From a virus, in IMG/VR virus record IMGVR_UViG_3300024928_000046, positions 1 through 30,828 of that record: a stretch of 30,828 bases of DNA; one strand, given 5' to 3'. The notes beneath the pieces were generated by a model, which did not search any database, was not told where the DNA came from, and worked only from the letters and a program-made list of their open reading frames with translations. This document shows positions 20,176-27,469 of this stretch, piece after piece (position 1 is the stretch's first letter; every line of letters starts with the position of its first letter). The translations under genes were made by a program, and so were the position numbers.

Positions 20176-20883
20176 ATGAATACTGCATTACAAACCTTCC
20201 ACTTCCAATCCCATCAATTAACCGTCATTACCGATGAGCACGGCGCATCCTGGTTTATCGCCAAAGAAGTTGCTGAAATATTGGAATATAGCGATGCGCA
20301 CAAGATGTGCGAAAAACTAGATGATGATGAAAAGTCAAACCGCGAAATCGGCGGTTTGGGAACAGCTACAGGTGGACGTGGAATTATCATCATCAACGAG
20401 TCCGGATTATGGTCATCGGTCCTACGAAGCACCAAACCCGAAGCCAAGACGGTTAAAAAATGGCTCACCTCAGAAGTCCTTCCTGCTATCCATAAAACCG
20501 GCAGCTATAACGCCCCCAACACTGAAGCGCAAAAGCTAATGGAGATAAAAGACCAATTACTGGACTCGCAAAAACAATTGCTGGCCTCGCAACAGTACAG
20601 CCATGAGGCTTTCAAGGAAAAAACCAACGCCTATATCGAGCATTTGACCCAGCAAAACAAGCAGCTTAATTTTAGAGCCAATATCAACGCAGAGAGCAAT
20701 AAGCGAAACCGCGAGGAATTGGCGCGGGCGGTACGCGCTCAGCGTCCGATTGCCGCCGCCGAGGAGAAGGAAATTGCGGAATGGCACGCGCAGGGCTGGA
20801 CGGTGCATAACTTAGCGATCCATTTTTATCGTAATGCCGGTATTATTCGCCGCTCTATCCGTAATCAAGGAGGTACGGTATGA
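20176..20883 (+). CDS. BRO-N domain antirepressor-like protein
   Basis: 235 residues from the ATG at 20176, with AAAGGA upstream (a frame start at 20113 has none). Residues 1-105 are a BRO-N domain: FHFQSHQLTVITDEHGASWF, IAKEVAEILEYSDAHKMCEK, LDDDEKSN, INESGLWSSVLRSTKPEAKT, VKKWLTSEVLPAIHKTG. A coiled coil runs at 115-190. The C-terminus (EEKEIAEWHAQGWTVHNLAI, HFYRNAGIIRRSIR) resembles another HTH rather than the ANT or KilA-C domain usual in antirepressors. BRO proteins of temperate phages often antagonise repressors. It overlaps the following start by ATGA. Confidence 0.85.
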   Translation: MNTALQTFHFQSHQLTVITDEHGASWFIAKEVAEILEYSDAHKMCEKLDDDEKSNREIGGLGTATGGRGIIIINESGLWSSVLRSTKPEAKTVKKWLTSEVLPAIHKTGSYNAPNTEAQKLMEIKDQLLDSQKQLLASQQYSHEAFKEKTNAYIEHLTQQNKQLNFRANINAESNKRNREELARAVRAQRPIAAAEEKEIAEWHAQGWTVHNLAIHFYRNAGIIRRSIRNQGGTV

Positions 20884-21140
20884 GCACCGTTATCGATTTC
20901 CCCTCGCTCTATACGCCCGCTGAAACTAAACAGACGGCTCACTCTCACTATTGCATGACCGAAGACCATGAATTTTCCCTCTACGAAACCAAAAACGCCC
21001 TTAAAGGCATTATTCATTTGGTCGATAGCATCAAGCCGGGCAATACGTTGCAAATCAACCCGGAAGAAATATCTGCGTTACTCTCGTTATTAGAAGCGCG
21101 GTTACCTAATTCGAATGATATGGAGTTTATTTCCCGTTAA
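20880..21140 (+). CDS. Small phage protein, unknown
   Basis: 86 residues, coupled by ATGA to the BRO gene, with AAGGAGG about 7 bases upstream. The sequence HYCMTEDHEFSLYETKNALK, then GIIHLVDSIKPGNTLQINPE, EISALLSLLEARLP has the look of small phage proteins with a C-terminal helical hairpin encoded beside antirepressor genes. No domain assigned. It may be a cofactor of the BRO protein. Confidence 0.65.
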   Translation: MSTVIDFPSLYTPAETKQTAHSHYCMTEDHEFSLYETKNALKGIIHLVDSIKPGNTLQINPEEISALLSLLEARLPNSNDMEFISR

Positions 21141-21148
21141 TTTCACTT

Positions 21149-21260
21149 GGAGTTCAAGGCTAGCCTTGAGCTCCATCCGCCGCAAGATTCACTTCTTCCG
21201 AAGCGCTTCGGATACCCGCTAACCCCTTAAATTCATAAACTAGCCCCTTCTTTCAAGGGG
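21149..21260 (+). promoter_or_regulatory. Leader with three stem-loops, the last masking the amidase ribosome site
   Basis: Three stems lie in series. A 12-2-12 palindrome with one G-U pair lies at 21149-21174; the perfect TCCGAAGCGCTTCGGA is at 21197-21212; CCCCTT (21244-21249) and AAGGGG (21255-21260) pair across a 5-base loop. The AAGGGG arm is the Shine-Dalgarno of the amidase start at 21267, so the hairpin would hide it. A second CCCCTT at 21223-21228 could pair in its place, giving an alternative structure. Confidence 0.6.
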
Positions 21261-21266
21261 AACTTT

Positions 21267-21791
21267 ATGAGTATTCGCCGCGCTGCTGCGCACATCAGAT
21301 TTTTAATCATCCATTGTTCCGCATCGCCGAACGGCAAGCCGTTCGCGGCGGGGGATATTGACCTATGGCACAAGCAGCGCGGTTTCAAGCGCGATATGTC
21401 GCTATTTCCCGAGCACAGCCCCCGGCTTAAATATATCGGCTATCACTTGGTCAACCGCGTCAACGGAGTGGCTGAGTGCGGACGCTATGAGCTGGAAACC
21501 GGCGCGCATTGCGCTGGCTATAACGCTAACGGTATCGGCATTTGCATGGTCGGCACCGATGCGTTCAGCCTGGAACAATGGGCGACGCTCAAGGCGCAAG
21601 TCGAAATTTTCAAAAAACGCTACCCCGGTATTACGGTGCTAGGGCATCGCGATACTTCACTCGATACCAATGGCAATGGCCGTGTCGATCCGCAGGAATG
21701 GTTAAAGACGTGCCCTGGGTTTGATGTGGGCGCTTGGCTGGCGGGCGGCATGGCGCCGATGGTTGGGCATATTTTGCCGGGGAGCCACTGA
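21267..21791 (+). CDS. N-acetylmuramoyl-L-alanine amidase endolysin (T7 lysozyme/PGRP fold)
   Basis: 174 residues; hydrolyses the amide bond between N-acetylmuramic acid and L-alanine in peptidoglycan. Type-2 amidase signatures: FLIIHCSAS with zinc ligand H16, then YIGYHLV (Y59), VAECGRYELETGAHCAGYN, GHRD with ligand H127, and TCPGFDV with ligand C149; K147 matches the catalytic lysine site of T7 lysozyme. Between H127 and C149 lies DTNGNGRVDPQE (133-144), which fits an EF-hand calcium loop. There is no signal peptide, so export needs a holin, which follows at once. The ribosome site lies in a stem. Confidence 0.92.
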   Translation: MSIRRAAAHIRFLIIHCSASPNGKPFAAGDIDLWHKQRGFKRDMSLFPEHSPRLKYIGYHLVNRVNGVAECGRYELETGAHCAGYNANGIGICMVGTDAFSLEQWATLKAQVEIFKKRYPGITVLGHRDTSLDTNGNGRVDPQEWLKTCPGFDVGAWLAGGMAPMVGHILPGSH

Positions 21792-22063
21792 TGATGGCGT
21801 TTGTTGTGCTGTTTTGCCGGGCCTTGCGGGCAGGCGAATCGCTTGCCAACGCGGCAACATGGAAACAACGCCAGCTGCGGCTTAATGCGCTATTGCCCAT
21901 TATTTATTTGCTGGCGCACTATCTGCCGATCGATTTATCGGCCGTCGATGTTGACGCTGTCGCGACCGGCATCGGTATGATCGGCGGGGCCTTGGTTAAT
22001 GGCTATTTAACGCTGGCCACGACGACAAAGATTGGCTTTGGCGGCTTGCGGGGTGAGTCATGA
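21791..22063 (+). CDS. Putative holin / small membrane protein
   Basis: 90 residues from the ATG at 21791, whose first base is the last base of the amidase stop (TGATG), with GGAG upstream at 6 bases. Two hydrophobic segments are visible: residues 1-12 (MMAFVVLFCRAL) are weak, while LNALLPIIYLLAHYL and TGIGMIGGALVNGYLTLAT are strong. The order amidase, this gene, Rz/Rz1 fits a holin role. No known holin family match is claimed. The Rz gene overlaps its stop (ATGA). Confidence 0.7.
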   Translation: MMAFVVLFCRALRAGESLANAATWKQRQLRLNALLPIIYLLAHYLPIDLSAVDVDAVATGIGMIGGALVNGYLTLATTTKIGFGGLRGES

Positions 22064-22437
22064 TGATTCTATTTGCTGTTTGGCTGGGTGTTGTACTGAT
22101 CCTGGTTATTGTTGCGCTCATTTTCCGTGCTATGGCGGAGCAGAATAAGGCTGAGGCGGATCGCCAGCGGCAGCGCGCCGATGATGCCGAAGCTGTCATT
22201 AATAACCGCCGGCAGTTGGATACGGCGCTGGAAACGCTTCACGAAACCCACCGCGAGGAAACTATCGATGCTACAAACCCGACACATTTGGCTGTTCGTG
22301 ACGATTTTACTAATGCTTGGTCTGGCGCTGAGCGGCTGCACGACGCCGGAACCGATCCGGATCATGCAGCAAGCGCTGCCACTGCCGACTCGACCGGCGC
22401 TGCCGTCCATTTCGTCAACCGACCTGACTTGCGTTAG
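22060..22437 (+). CDS. Rz: Rz-like inner-membrane spanin
   Basis: 125 residues with an N-terminal membrane anchor (FAVWLGVVLILVIVALIF) and a long charged coiled coil (RAMAEQNKAEADRQRQRADD, AEAVINNRRQLDTALETLHE), as in Rz-type i-spanins. Its C-terminus (DATNPTHLAVRDDFTNAW and onward) is less conserved. The Rz1-like lipoprotein gene is embedded out of frame in its 3' half, the usual Rz/Rz1 nested arrangement. Rz would reach across the periplasm to fuse the membranes. Overlaps the holin gene by ATGA. Confidence 0.82.
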   Translation: MMILFAVWLGVVLILVIVALIFRAMAEQNKAEADRQRQRADDAEAVINNRRQLDTALETLHETHREETIDATNPTHLAVRDDFTNAWSGAERLHDAGTDPDHAASAATADSTGAAVHFVNRPDLR

Positions 22438-22546
22438 CGATGTTGTTTACGAACGCCTGGCTACACGCAATCGGCTGCTGCGGCAGTATGCCGAAGAGCT
22501 GGAAGTCATTATTAAATCAACCAATAAGATAAGAGATCATCCGTGA
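22268..22546 (+). CDS. Rz1: Rz1-like outer-membrane spanin lipoprotein
   Basis: 92 residues from the ATG at 22268, with GAGGA about 8 bases upstream; the frame is open from 22109 but that part is the antiframe of Rz. The signal WLFVTILLMLGLALSGC is a lipobox (LSGC), predicting cleavage before Cys and lipidation. Immediately after it lies a Pro-rich stretch (LPLPTRPALPS). It continues to a helical tail (VYERLATRNRLLRQYAEELE). A tail of this length is longer than lambda Rz1 (60 residues before cleavage). It overlaps the Rz gene over 170 bases and the next gene by 4. Confidence 0.85.
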   Translation: MLQTRHIWLFVTILLMLGLALSGCTTPEPIRIMQQALPLPTRPALPSISSTDLTCVSDVVYERLATRNRLLRQYAEELEVIIKSTNKIRDHP

Positions 22547-22770
22547 CTGATCATATCGATAGCGCCAACGATTTGGCGCAATTAAATACTGAATCCGCGT
22601 TATATGTGCATCAGCGCGATAAAGATACAACCAGGCAAATCTGGTTGGGCGGCGTAGTGGTCTGCATAGACTGCGAGATGGCGATTCCGTCGCCACGTTT
22701 ACTTGTTATTCCCGATTGCGCACGCTGTATTGATTGCCAAACGGCCCACGAAATAAGGGCAAGACAATGA
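22543..22770 (+). CDS. TraR/DksA-type C4 zinc-finger protein
   Basis: 75 residues with a GTG start at 22543 overlapping the Rz1 stop. The C-terminal half has CIDCEMAIPSPRLLVIPDCA, then RCIDCQ, that is, C-x2-C-x17-C-x2-C, with the IPxxRL signature of the TraR/DksA zinc finger; the N-terminal half (DSANDLAQLNTESALYVHQR) is a short helix. Phage and plasmid TraR-like proteins bind RNA polymerase in the secondary channel and mimic DksA plus ppGpp. Here such a protein could reset host transcription for late growth. Overlaps the next start. Confidence 0.87.
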   Translation: MTDHIDSANDLAQLNTESALYVHQRDKDTTRQIWLGGVVVCIDCEMAIPSPRLLVIPDCARCIDCQTAHEIRARQ

Positions 22771-23165
22771 ACGCAATGACGGTGACGTTTGATGTATGGG
22801 ATTTGCTGAAAGCTATCGGTCCGCTACTGACCGCATTTGTAGTGGCGATGTTCACGGTCGGAAAGTTATTGATTGGGCAATTCGATAGGCGACTGAATGA
22901 GCGTTTTGTCGCTCAAGATTTAGCACGCAAAGAATCTCAAAAACATTGGGATACCAAGTTTACCGCGCTGGAGAATGCCGCCGCAGCTGAAGCGAATGAG
23001 TGGCGGCGTATTGAGCGGGATATTTTACTGATGAAAGCGGACCTGCCTAATCAGTATGTCCGCAGGGATGATTACATTCGCAATCAGAGTGTTATCGAAT
23101 CCAAAATCGACGGGCTGGCCGTACGCATTGAAAACGCTATTTTAAAAGGGGAACGTCATGGCTGA
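22767..23165 (+). CDS. Mu gp25-like protein (DUF2730)
   Basis: 132 residues from the ATG at 22767, inside the previous stop. One N-terminal membrane segment (LLKAIGPLLTAFVVAMFTVG) is followed by a long coiled coil (QFDRRLNERFVAQDLARKES, ALENAAAAEANEWRRIERDI), then VRRDDYIRNQSVIESKIDGL. This fits the DUF2730 family found in Mu-type phages between lysis and terminase genes (Mu gp25). Function is unknown; probably inner-membrane located. It overlaps the next gene by 8 bases. Confidence 0.8.
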   Translation: MNAMTVTFDVWDLLKAIGPLLTAFVVAMFTVGKLLIGQFDRRLNERFVAQDLARKESQKHWDTKFTALENAAAAEANEWRRIERDILLMKADLPNQYVRRDDYIRNQSVIESKIDGLAVRIENAILKGERHG

Positions 23166-23469
23166 TTTAGCCAAAATACGCCGCGAAGCGGTCCGCTGGA
23201 TGATTTTATTAACGCTGAATAATGCCAGTCCGGTGGGTGCGTTTGAAAGCATCGTGCTATCGGTAGTTCAAGCCGAATACCCGGACGCGACGCAGGATGA
23301 GGTGCGCAAGAATCTGGATTATCTGGAGAAGCGGAATTTAATCAGTGTTCATAAGCACCCTGATGGCCGCTGGTTTTGCGAGCTGGAGCGCTACGGCATG
23401 GATGTGGTTGAGTATACCGTCGATGTGGAGCCGGGTATTGCACGGCCGGTGAAGTATTTCAATGCCTAA
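23158..23469 (+). CDS. Mu gp26-like winged-helix protein
   Basis: 103 residues. The sequence AVRWMILLTLNNASPVGAFE, SIVLSVVQAEYPDATQDEVR, KNLDYLEKRNLISVHKHPDG, RWFCELERYGMDVVEY has the shape of a winged helix: three helices and a beta wing ending in LxRYGxDVVEY, a form seen in Mu gp26-like proteins directly upstream of the small terminase gene. It may help the packaging complex recognise DNA. Overlaps the small terminase gene by 8 bases. Confidence 0.78.
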   Translation: MADLAKIRREAVRWMILLTLNNASPVGAFESIVLSVVQAEYPDATQDEVRKNLDYLEKRNLISVHKHPDGRWFCELERYGMDVVEYTVDVEPGIARPVKYFNA

Positions 23470-24010
23470 GCCATCCGCAATTGACGGACTGACGCCAGAG
23501 CAACGTACTCAGTTTGAATCCGAGCTGATCAAGCGCAACTTTAAGGATTACACGGGCCTGGTCGAGTTTCTGGCCACCCGTGGGCTGGAGATTTCGCGCA
23601 GTTCCGCCTATCGGCACGGTTCTAAATTGCAGCGCCGGTTACAGAACGTACGCAACTCGACCGAGGCGGCGCGGCTGATTGCCGAAGCAGCCCCTGATGA
23701 TGCGGATTTGCGATCAGCGGCGGTGATATCGCTGGTGCAATCCGAGCTGTTTGATGTGATGGTGACGTTGCAGGATCTGGATGAGGCGGAACCGTTTGAA
23801 CGGGTTGGGCTGCTGAAAGAATGCGCACGGTCGGTGCTGGATATGACAAAGGCCAGTGTGTTGCAAAAACAATGGGCTGAAAAAGCCAAGGCCAAGCTGC
23901 AAGCTGCGGCGGCAGAGGCTGAGCCTATCGCTAAAAAGGCCGGGTTGTCCGACTCCGATTGGGCTGCGATCCGGGCCAAGTTCCTGGGCGTTGAAGTCGA
24001 GGCCGGGTAA
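23462..24010 (+). CDS. Mu gp27-like small terminase subunit (DUF3486)
   Basis: 182 residues of DUF3486, the Mu small terminase family. N-terminal part: KPSAIDGLTPEQRTQFESEL, IKRNFKDYTGLVEFLATRGL, EISRSSAYRHGSKLQRRL, a helix-turn-helix with recognition helix SRSSAYRHG that would bind pac. The rest is helical (AAVISLVQSELFDVMVTLQD), with a C-terminal AKKAGLSDSDWAAIRAKFLG motif. It recognises phage DNA and recruits the large subunit at the following gene. TAATG couples it to the micro-ORF at 24010. Confidence 0.88.
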   Translation: MPKPSAIDGLTPEQRTQFESELIKRNFKDYTGLVEFLATRGLEISRSSAYRHGSKLQRRLQNVRNSTEAARLIAEAAPDDADLRSAAVISLVQSELFDVMVTLQDLDEAEPFERVGLLKECARSVLDMTKASVLQKQWAEKAKAKLQAAAAEAEPIAKKAGLSDSDWAAIRAKFLGVEVEAG

Positions 24011-24096
24011 TGGTCTTTTCTCAATTAGATGCGTTATTGGCAATAATGTTTGCGCTGTTAATTACGTTGGCCAGCTTACCTAGAAGCGGAAAATGA
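24010..24096 (+). CDS. 28-residue membrane micro-ORF between terminase genes
   Basis: MVFSQLDALLAIMFALLITL and then ASLPRSGK: a single hydrophobic helix with a basic end. Its ATG overlaps the small-terminase stop (TAATG) and its TGA overlaps the large-terminase start (ATGA), so ribosomes could pass from one to the other through it. It would be invisible to a 60-residue cut-off. Either a real micro-protein or a coupling device. Confidence 0.5.
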   Translation: MVFSQLDALLAIMFALLITLASLPRSGK

Positions 24097-25778
24097 GCGA
24101 AGTAGAACCGGTCACTGTAGAGCCTATCGAGGTTTCGGCAGGTGAAAAAAAAGACCTGCTCGATTTGGTTGATGAGCAGCAAGCGTTACGCGCTACGCGT
24201 AAGTTGCCGCCCGAGCAAGTCCCTAAAATTCTGCTGCCTTATCAAATCCGCTGGCACCTGGATCAATCTAATGTCCGCATCGCGGAAAAGTCGCGCCGAA
24301 TTGGTTGGTCATGGGGCTGTATCGCGGCTGAAGGCGCGTTGGAAGCGGCGGCCGAGCGCGGCATGAACCAGTATTACATGGGCTATAACATGGGTATGGC
24401 CGCTGAGAATATCGGCGATGCGCTGACCTTTGCCCGCGCGTATGGAATGGTTTGTTCTGCAATCGATATTAGCCGCGAGCGCGAAGTAAGGCGCGAGGTA
24501 AAAAATGAAGTGATCAGCGAAACGCGGCAAGATATTACCCGGTTTCGGCTGACGTTCGCCAGCGGCCATATTTATGAGGCGCTATCGTCGTCGCCATGGA
24601 ACTGGCGAGGCCGTCAAGGTCATGCATTGATTGATGAGGCGGCGTTTCACCGCAATTTGCGCGAGGTGATTAAGGGTGCGCTGGCGTTTTTGATGTGGGG
24701 TGGCCGGGTCGATATTATCTCTACGCATAATTCCGAAGAGAATGATTTTTTCGATTTAATACGCGAGGTTAAGGCTGGCAAGCTACCGACATGGAGCTTG
24801 CATCATATCGATTTTGACAAAGCGATTGCAGAGGGATTTTACAAGCGTATCTGTCTGGTGACGGGCCGTGAATGGACTAGGCAAGCTGAGCAAAAATGGC
24901 GGGATGAACAATATGCGAGCTATCCCAGCCAGGAAGATGCTAATGAGGAGTTGGGCTGTATCGCTAAGCGCGGTTCCGGCGCTTATTTTACGCGAATGCT
25001 GCTTGAGCAATGCATGATTGATGATGTGCCGGTGATTTGCTGGTCTAAGCCGGCCGAGTTTGTCACTGATGAGAATCGGCTGACAGAAACGGCGCAGTGG
25101 ATTACGGATAACCTGAAGCCGGTTATCGATAATATGACGATGCACAAGACGGTCTATGGTCAGGACTTCGGTCGATCTGGCGATTTGTCGGTGATAGATA
25201 TATTGCAAAAACGCGACCCTGCCCGCTGGACGATGGCGTTCAAGCTGGAACTGCACAATATTCCTTTTGACGTGCAAGCCGTAATTCGCGATTACGTTTT
25301 AGATAATGTACCGATGCTGCATCATGCGGCGTTCGATGCACGCGGCAACGGCCAGTCTCACGCAGAGGCCGCGTTGCAGTTGAAAGGCAAAGCCCGGGTA
25401 TCGTGCCTGATGGCGACTGCTGCGATGTATATGGAATTTTTCCCGAAATATCATCAATGTCTTGAGCAGCGCTCGTTTTTGATTGCTCGGGATGAAGACG
25501 CTATCGCGGATCATCGCCGGGTGGTGCTGGTTAAAGGCAATCCGACGATGGATAACGGCCATGATAAAGGCAAAAACGGTTTAAAACGGCATGGCGATAG
25601 TGCTATTTCCGGGTTGATGTCGTATATCGCCACGCTGGCCGAGGGCGGGCCTATTGAGTTTGAGGCTACCGGCGTTAAGCGCAGCTATTTTGTCGAGCTG
25701 GGGCAGGTTAAGGATTTGGTTAATGTCGAGCGCGGTACGGTGCGCGGAATGAATGATTTTGATGGGTTTGTGTGGTGA
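24093..25778 (+). CDS. Mu gp28-like large terminase subunit
   Basis: 561 residues; ATP-driven packaging motor and headful nuclease. The N-terminal ATPase includes a deviant Walker A, AEKSRRIGWSWG, as usual for Mu gp28-like enzymes, and Walker B HALIDEAAFH. The nuclease part contains VYGQDFGRSGDLSVIDIL (acidic residue of the RNase H fold) and AAFDARGNGQSHAEAA. Later GDSAISGLMSYIAT matches the C-terminal acidic motif DxxxA. The length is typical of the family. It starts inside the micro-ORF and its stop overlaps the GTG start of the next small ORF. Confidence 0.93.
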   Translation: MSEVEPVTVEPIEVSAGEKKDLLDLVDEQQALRATRKLPPEQVPKILLPYQIRWHLDQSNVRIAEKSRRIGWSWGCIAAEGALEAAAERGMNQYYMGYNMGMAAENIGDALTFARAYGMVCSAIDISREREVRREVKNEVISETRQDITRFRLTFASGHIYEALSSSPWNWRGRQGHALIDEAAFHRNLREVIKGALAFLMWGGRVDIISTHNSEENDFFDLIREVKAGKLPTWSLHHIDFDKAIAEGFYKRICLVTGREWTRQAEQKWRDEQYASYPSQEDANEELGCIAKRGSGAYFTRMLLEQCMIDDVPVICWSKPAEFVTDENRLTETAQWITDNLKPVIDNMTMHKTVYGQDFGRSGDLSVIDILQKRDPARWTMAFKLELHNIPFDVQAVIRDYVLDNVPMLHHAAFDARGNGQSHAEAALQLKGKARVSCLMATAAMYMEFFPKYHQCLEQRSFLIARDEDAIADHRRVVLVKGNPTMDNGHDKGKNGLKRHGDSAISGLMSYIATLAEGGPIEFEATGVKRSYFVELGQVKDLVNVERGTVRGMNDFDGFVW

Positions 25779-25930
25779 AAGTAGGCGTTCTATTTAACCG
25801 GTATGGCGTCTGGATCGGCGCGCATCACTCGACATACAACAAGCGGCTTTGTATTAATGTGCTGCCGATGCTGACGGTGTGGATTGTGTTTGAAGGCGGC
25901 GTTTTGCCTAAATCTAATGTTAAAAATTAA
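25775..25930 (+). CDS. 51-residue ORF with GTG start, unknown
   Basis: Starts at GTG overlapping the terminase stop (GTGA) and ends 3 bases before the portal start. The peptide (KVGVLFNRYGVWIGAHHSTY, NKRLCINVLPMLTVWIVFEG, then GVLPKSNVKN) is hydrophobic and aromatic with a beta-like alternation; a membrane segment is possible around 29-42. Similar small ORFs in the same gap occur in related phages, as I recall, but function is unknown. Coupled translation favours it being real. Confidence 0.55.
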   Translation: MKVGVLFNRYGVWIGAHHSTYNKRLCINVLPMLTVWIVFEGGVLPKSNVKN

Positions 25931-25933
25931 GCT

Positions 25934-27469
25934 ATGAATATCATCGATTCAAGAACCGGAAAGCCTTTTGCCGCCAGTCAGCCTATTTTTGATGAGGTGG
26001 CCACTACTGAAAACGGCCGGGACATCACTCTAGGCTATGTCGATAGTCTGCCTTTATTGCCGACAACTGACCCGATCCAGAAGCAGCGCGGCTTCGATCT
26101 GCGCGTTTACGCCGAAACTCGCCGTGACGATCAGGTACAAACGGCCTTGCAACAGCGCAAATTGGCGTTAACCGGTAAGGAGTGGAATGTGCTGGCCGGT
26201 GGCAGTAAGCGTCAGGATAAGGCGGCGGCAGATTTTATTACCGAGCAGCTGGGCAATATCAACTTTGATCGGGCTAATGAGAAGATGCTGGGGACAGGGT
26301 TGTTTTACGGCCATGCGATGGCGGAATGTTTGTGGGCCAGGGACGGGGCGAATATTGCCTTGGCTGATATTAAGGTCAAGAATGTCAGGCGGTTCGGTTT
26401 TGCGCCTAATGGCGATTTGCGTCTGCTGACGTCGGAGAATCCGATGGGCGAGGCGGTTCCCGATCGCAAGTTTTGGGCTTTTTCAACCGGCGGGGATGAT
26501 GACGATTCGCCGTATGGCCTGGGTTTGGCCCACTGGCTGTATTGGCCAACGTTTTTTAAGCGCAACGGTATTAAATTCTGGTTGATCTTTTTGGAAAAAT
26601 TCGGCATGCCGACCGCTGTAGGCAAATATCCGCCGGGGTCTTTGCAAGCCGAAAAAGAAAAGTTGTTACATGCGTTGGCGGCTATCCAAACGGACAGCGG
26701 GGTCATTATTCCTGACGGCATGACCATTGATCTGTTGGAGGCGGCGCGTTCCGGTTCTGCTGATTATACGGCGCTGTATGACCGTATGGATGCGGCAATC
26801 AGCAAGGTGATTTTAGGCCATGCCAGTACGACGGACTCCACGGCCGGCAAGTTGGGCGGGGATAATATGGCCTCGGAAGTGCGCTCGGATATTACGGCGG
26901 CCGATGCGGATTTGATTTGCTCTTCGTTCAATCAATCTGTCGTTAAATGGTTGTGCGAGTGGAATTTTCCGGGGGCGGCGCAGCCTAAGGTGTGGCGTGA
27001 AGTGGAGGAAGCGGAAGACCTGAAGTCAAGAGTGGATAGGGATAAAGTGATTTACGATATGGGCTATAAGCCGACGTTGAAATATGTCACTGAAACGTAT
27101 GATATGGAGGTTGAGGCTGTTAAGCCGCCAGCACAGCCGCCGACCGATTCGCCGTCGGCGGATGCCACGGCTACGCCTGATGCTGCGTTTGCCGAGGCGG
27201 ATAGTATGCAGCCTGGGCCGGATGATGTTGATCCTACGCCGGTTTCGGCGATGACTGATCAGCTCGCGACCGAAGCCGGCGGTGCGTTTAAGACAATGAT
27301 CGATCAAATTACTGCACTGGTGGATCAAGCTGATTCGTTAGAGGCATTGAGCGCTAAGCTGCTGGACGGTTATGGTGGCTTGGATAGTGATGAGCTGTCT
27401 AATGTGATGGCGCTGGGGTTTGCTGCGGCTGAGCTGGCTGGGCGATTTGATGTGAGTGAGGGTGGCTGA
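25934..27469 (+). CDS. Mu gp29-like portal protein (DUF935)
   Basis: 511 residues; the dodecameric portal through which DNA enters the head. Family marks: YAETRRDDQVQTALQQRKLA, LTGKEWNV, ERANEKML-type helix (FDRANEKMLGTGLFYGHAMA), FAFSTGG and PYGLGLAHWLYWPTFFKRNG, then FLEKFGMPTAVGKYPPGS and GHASTTDSTAGKLGGDNMAS. Residues 395-440 are Pro/Ala/Asp-rich, a flexible linker. The C-terminus is helical. It begins 3 bases after the small ORF stop and overlaps the next start by 1 base. Confidence 0.92.
   Translation: MNIIDSRTGKPFAASQPIFDEVATTENGRDITLGYVDSLPLLPTTDPIQKQRGFDLRVYAETRRDDQVQTALQQRKLALTGKEWNVLAGGSKRQDKAAADFITEQLGNINFDRANEKMLGTGLFYGHAMAECLWARDGANIALADIKVKNVRRFGFAPNGDLRLLTSENPMGEAVPDRKFWAFSTGGDDDDSPYGLGLAHWLYWPTFFKRNGIKFWLIFLEKFGMPTAVGKYPPGSLQAEKEKLLHALAAIQTDSGVIIPDGMTIDLLEAARSGSADYTALYDRMDAAISKVILGHASTTDSTAGKLGGDNMASEVRSDITAADADLICSSFNQSVVKWLCEWNFPGAAQPKVWREVEEAEDLKSRVDRDKVIYDMGYKPTLKYVTETYDMEVEAVKPPAQPPTDSPSADATATPDAAFAEADSMQPGPDDVDPTPVSAMTDQLATEAGGAFKTMIDQITALVDQADSLEALSAKLLDGYGGLDSDELSNVMALGFAAAELAGRFDVSEGG

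Noticed and set aside
23608-24024. Long minus-strand ORF opposite the small terminase gene
   Set aside because: Ser/Ala/Arg-rich shadow of a GC-rich gene without ribosome site or known domain.
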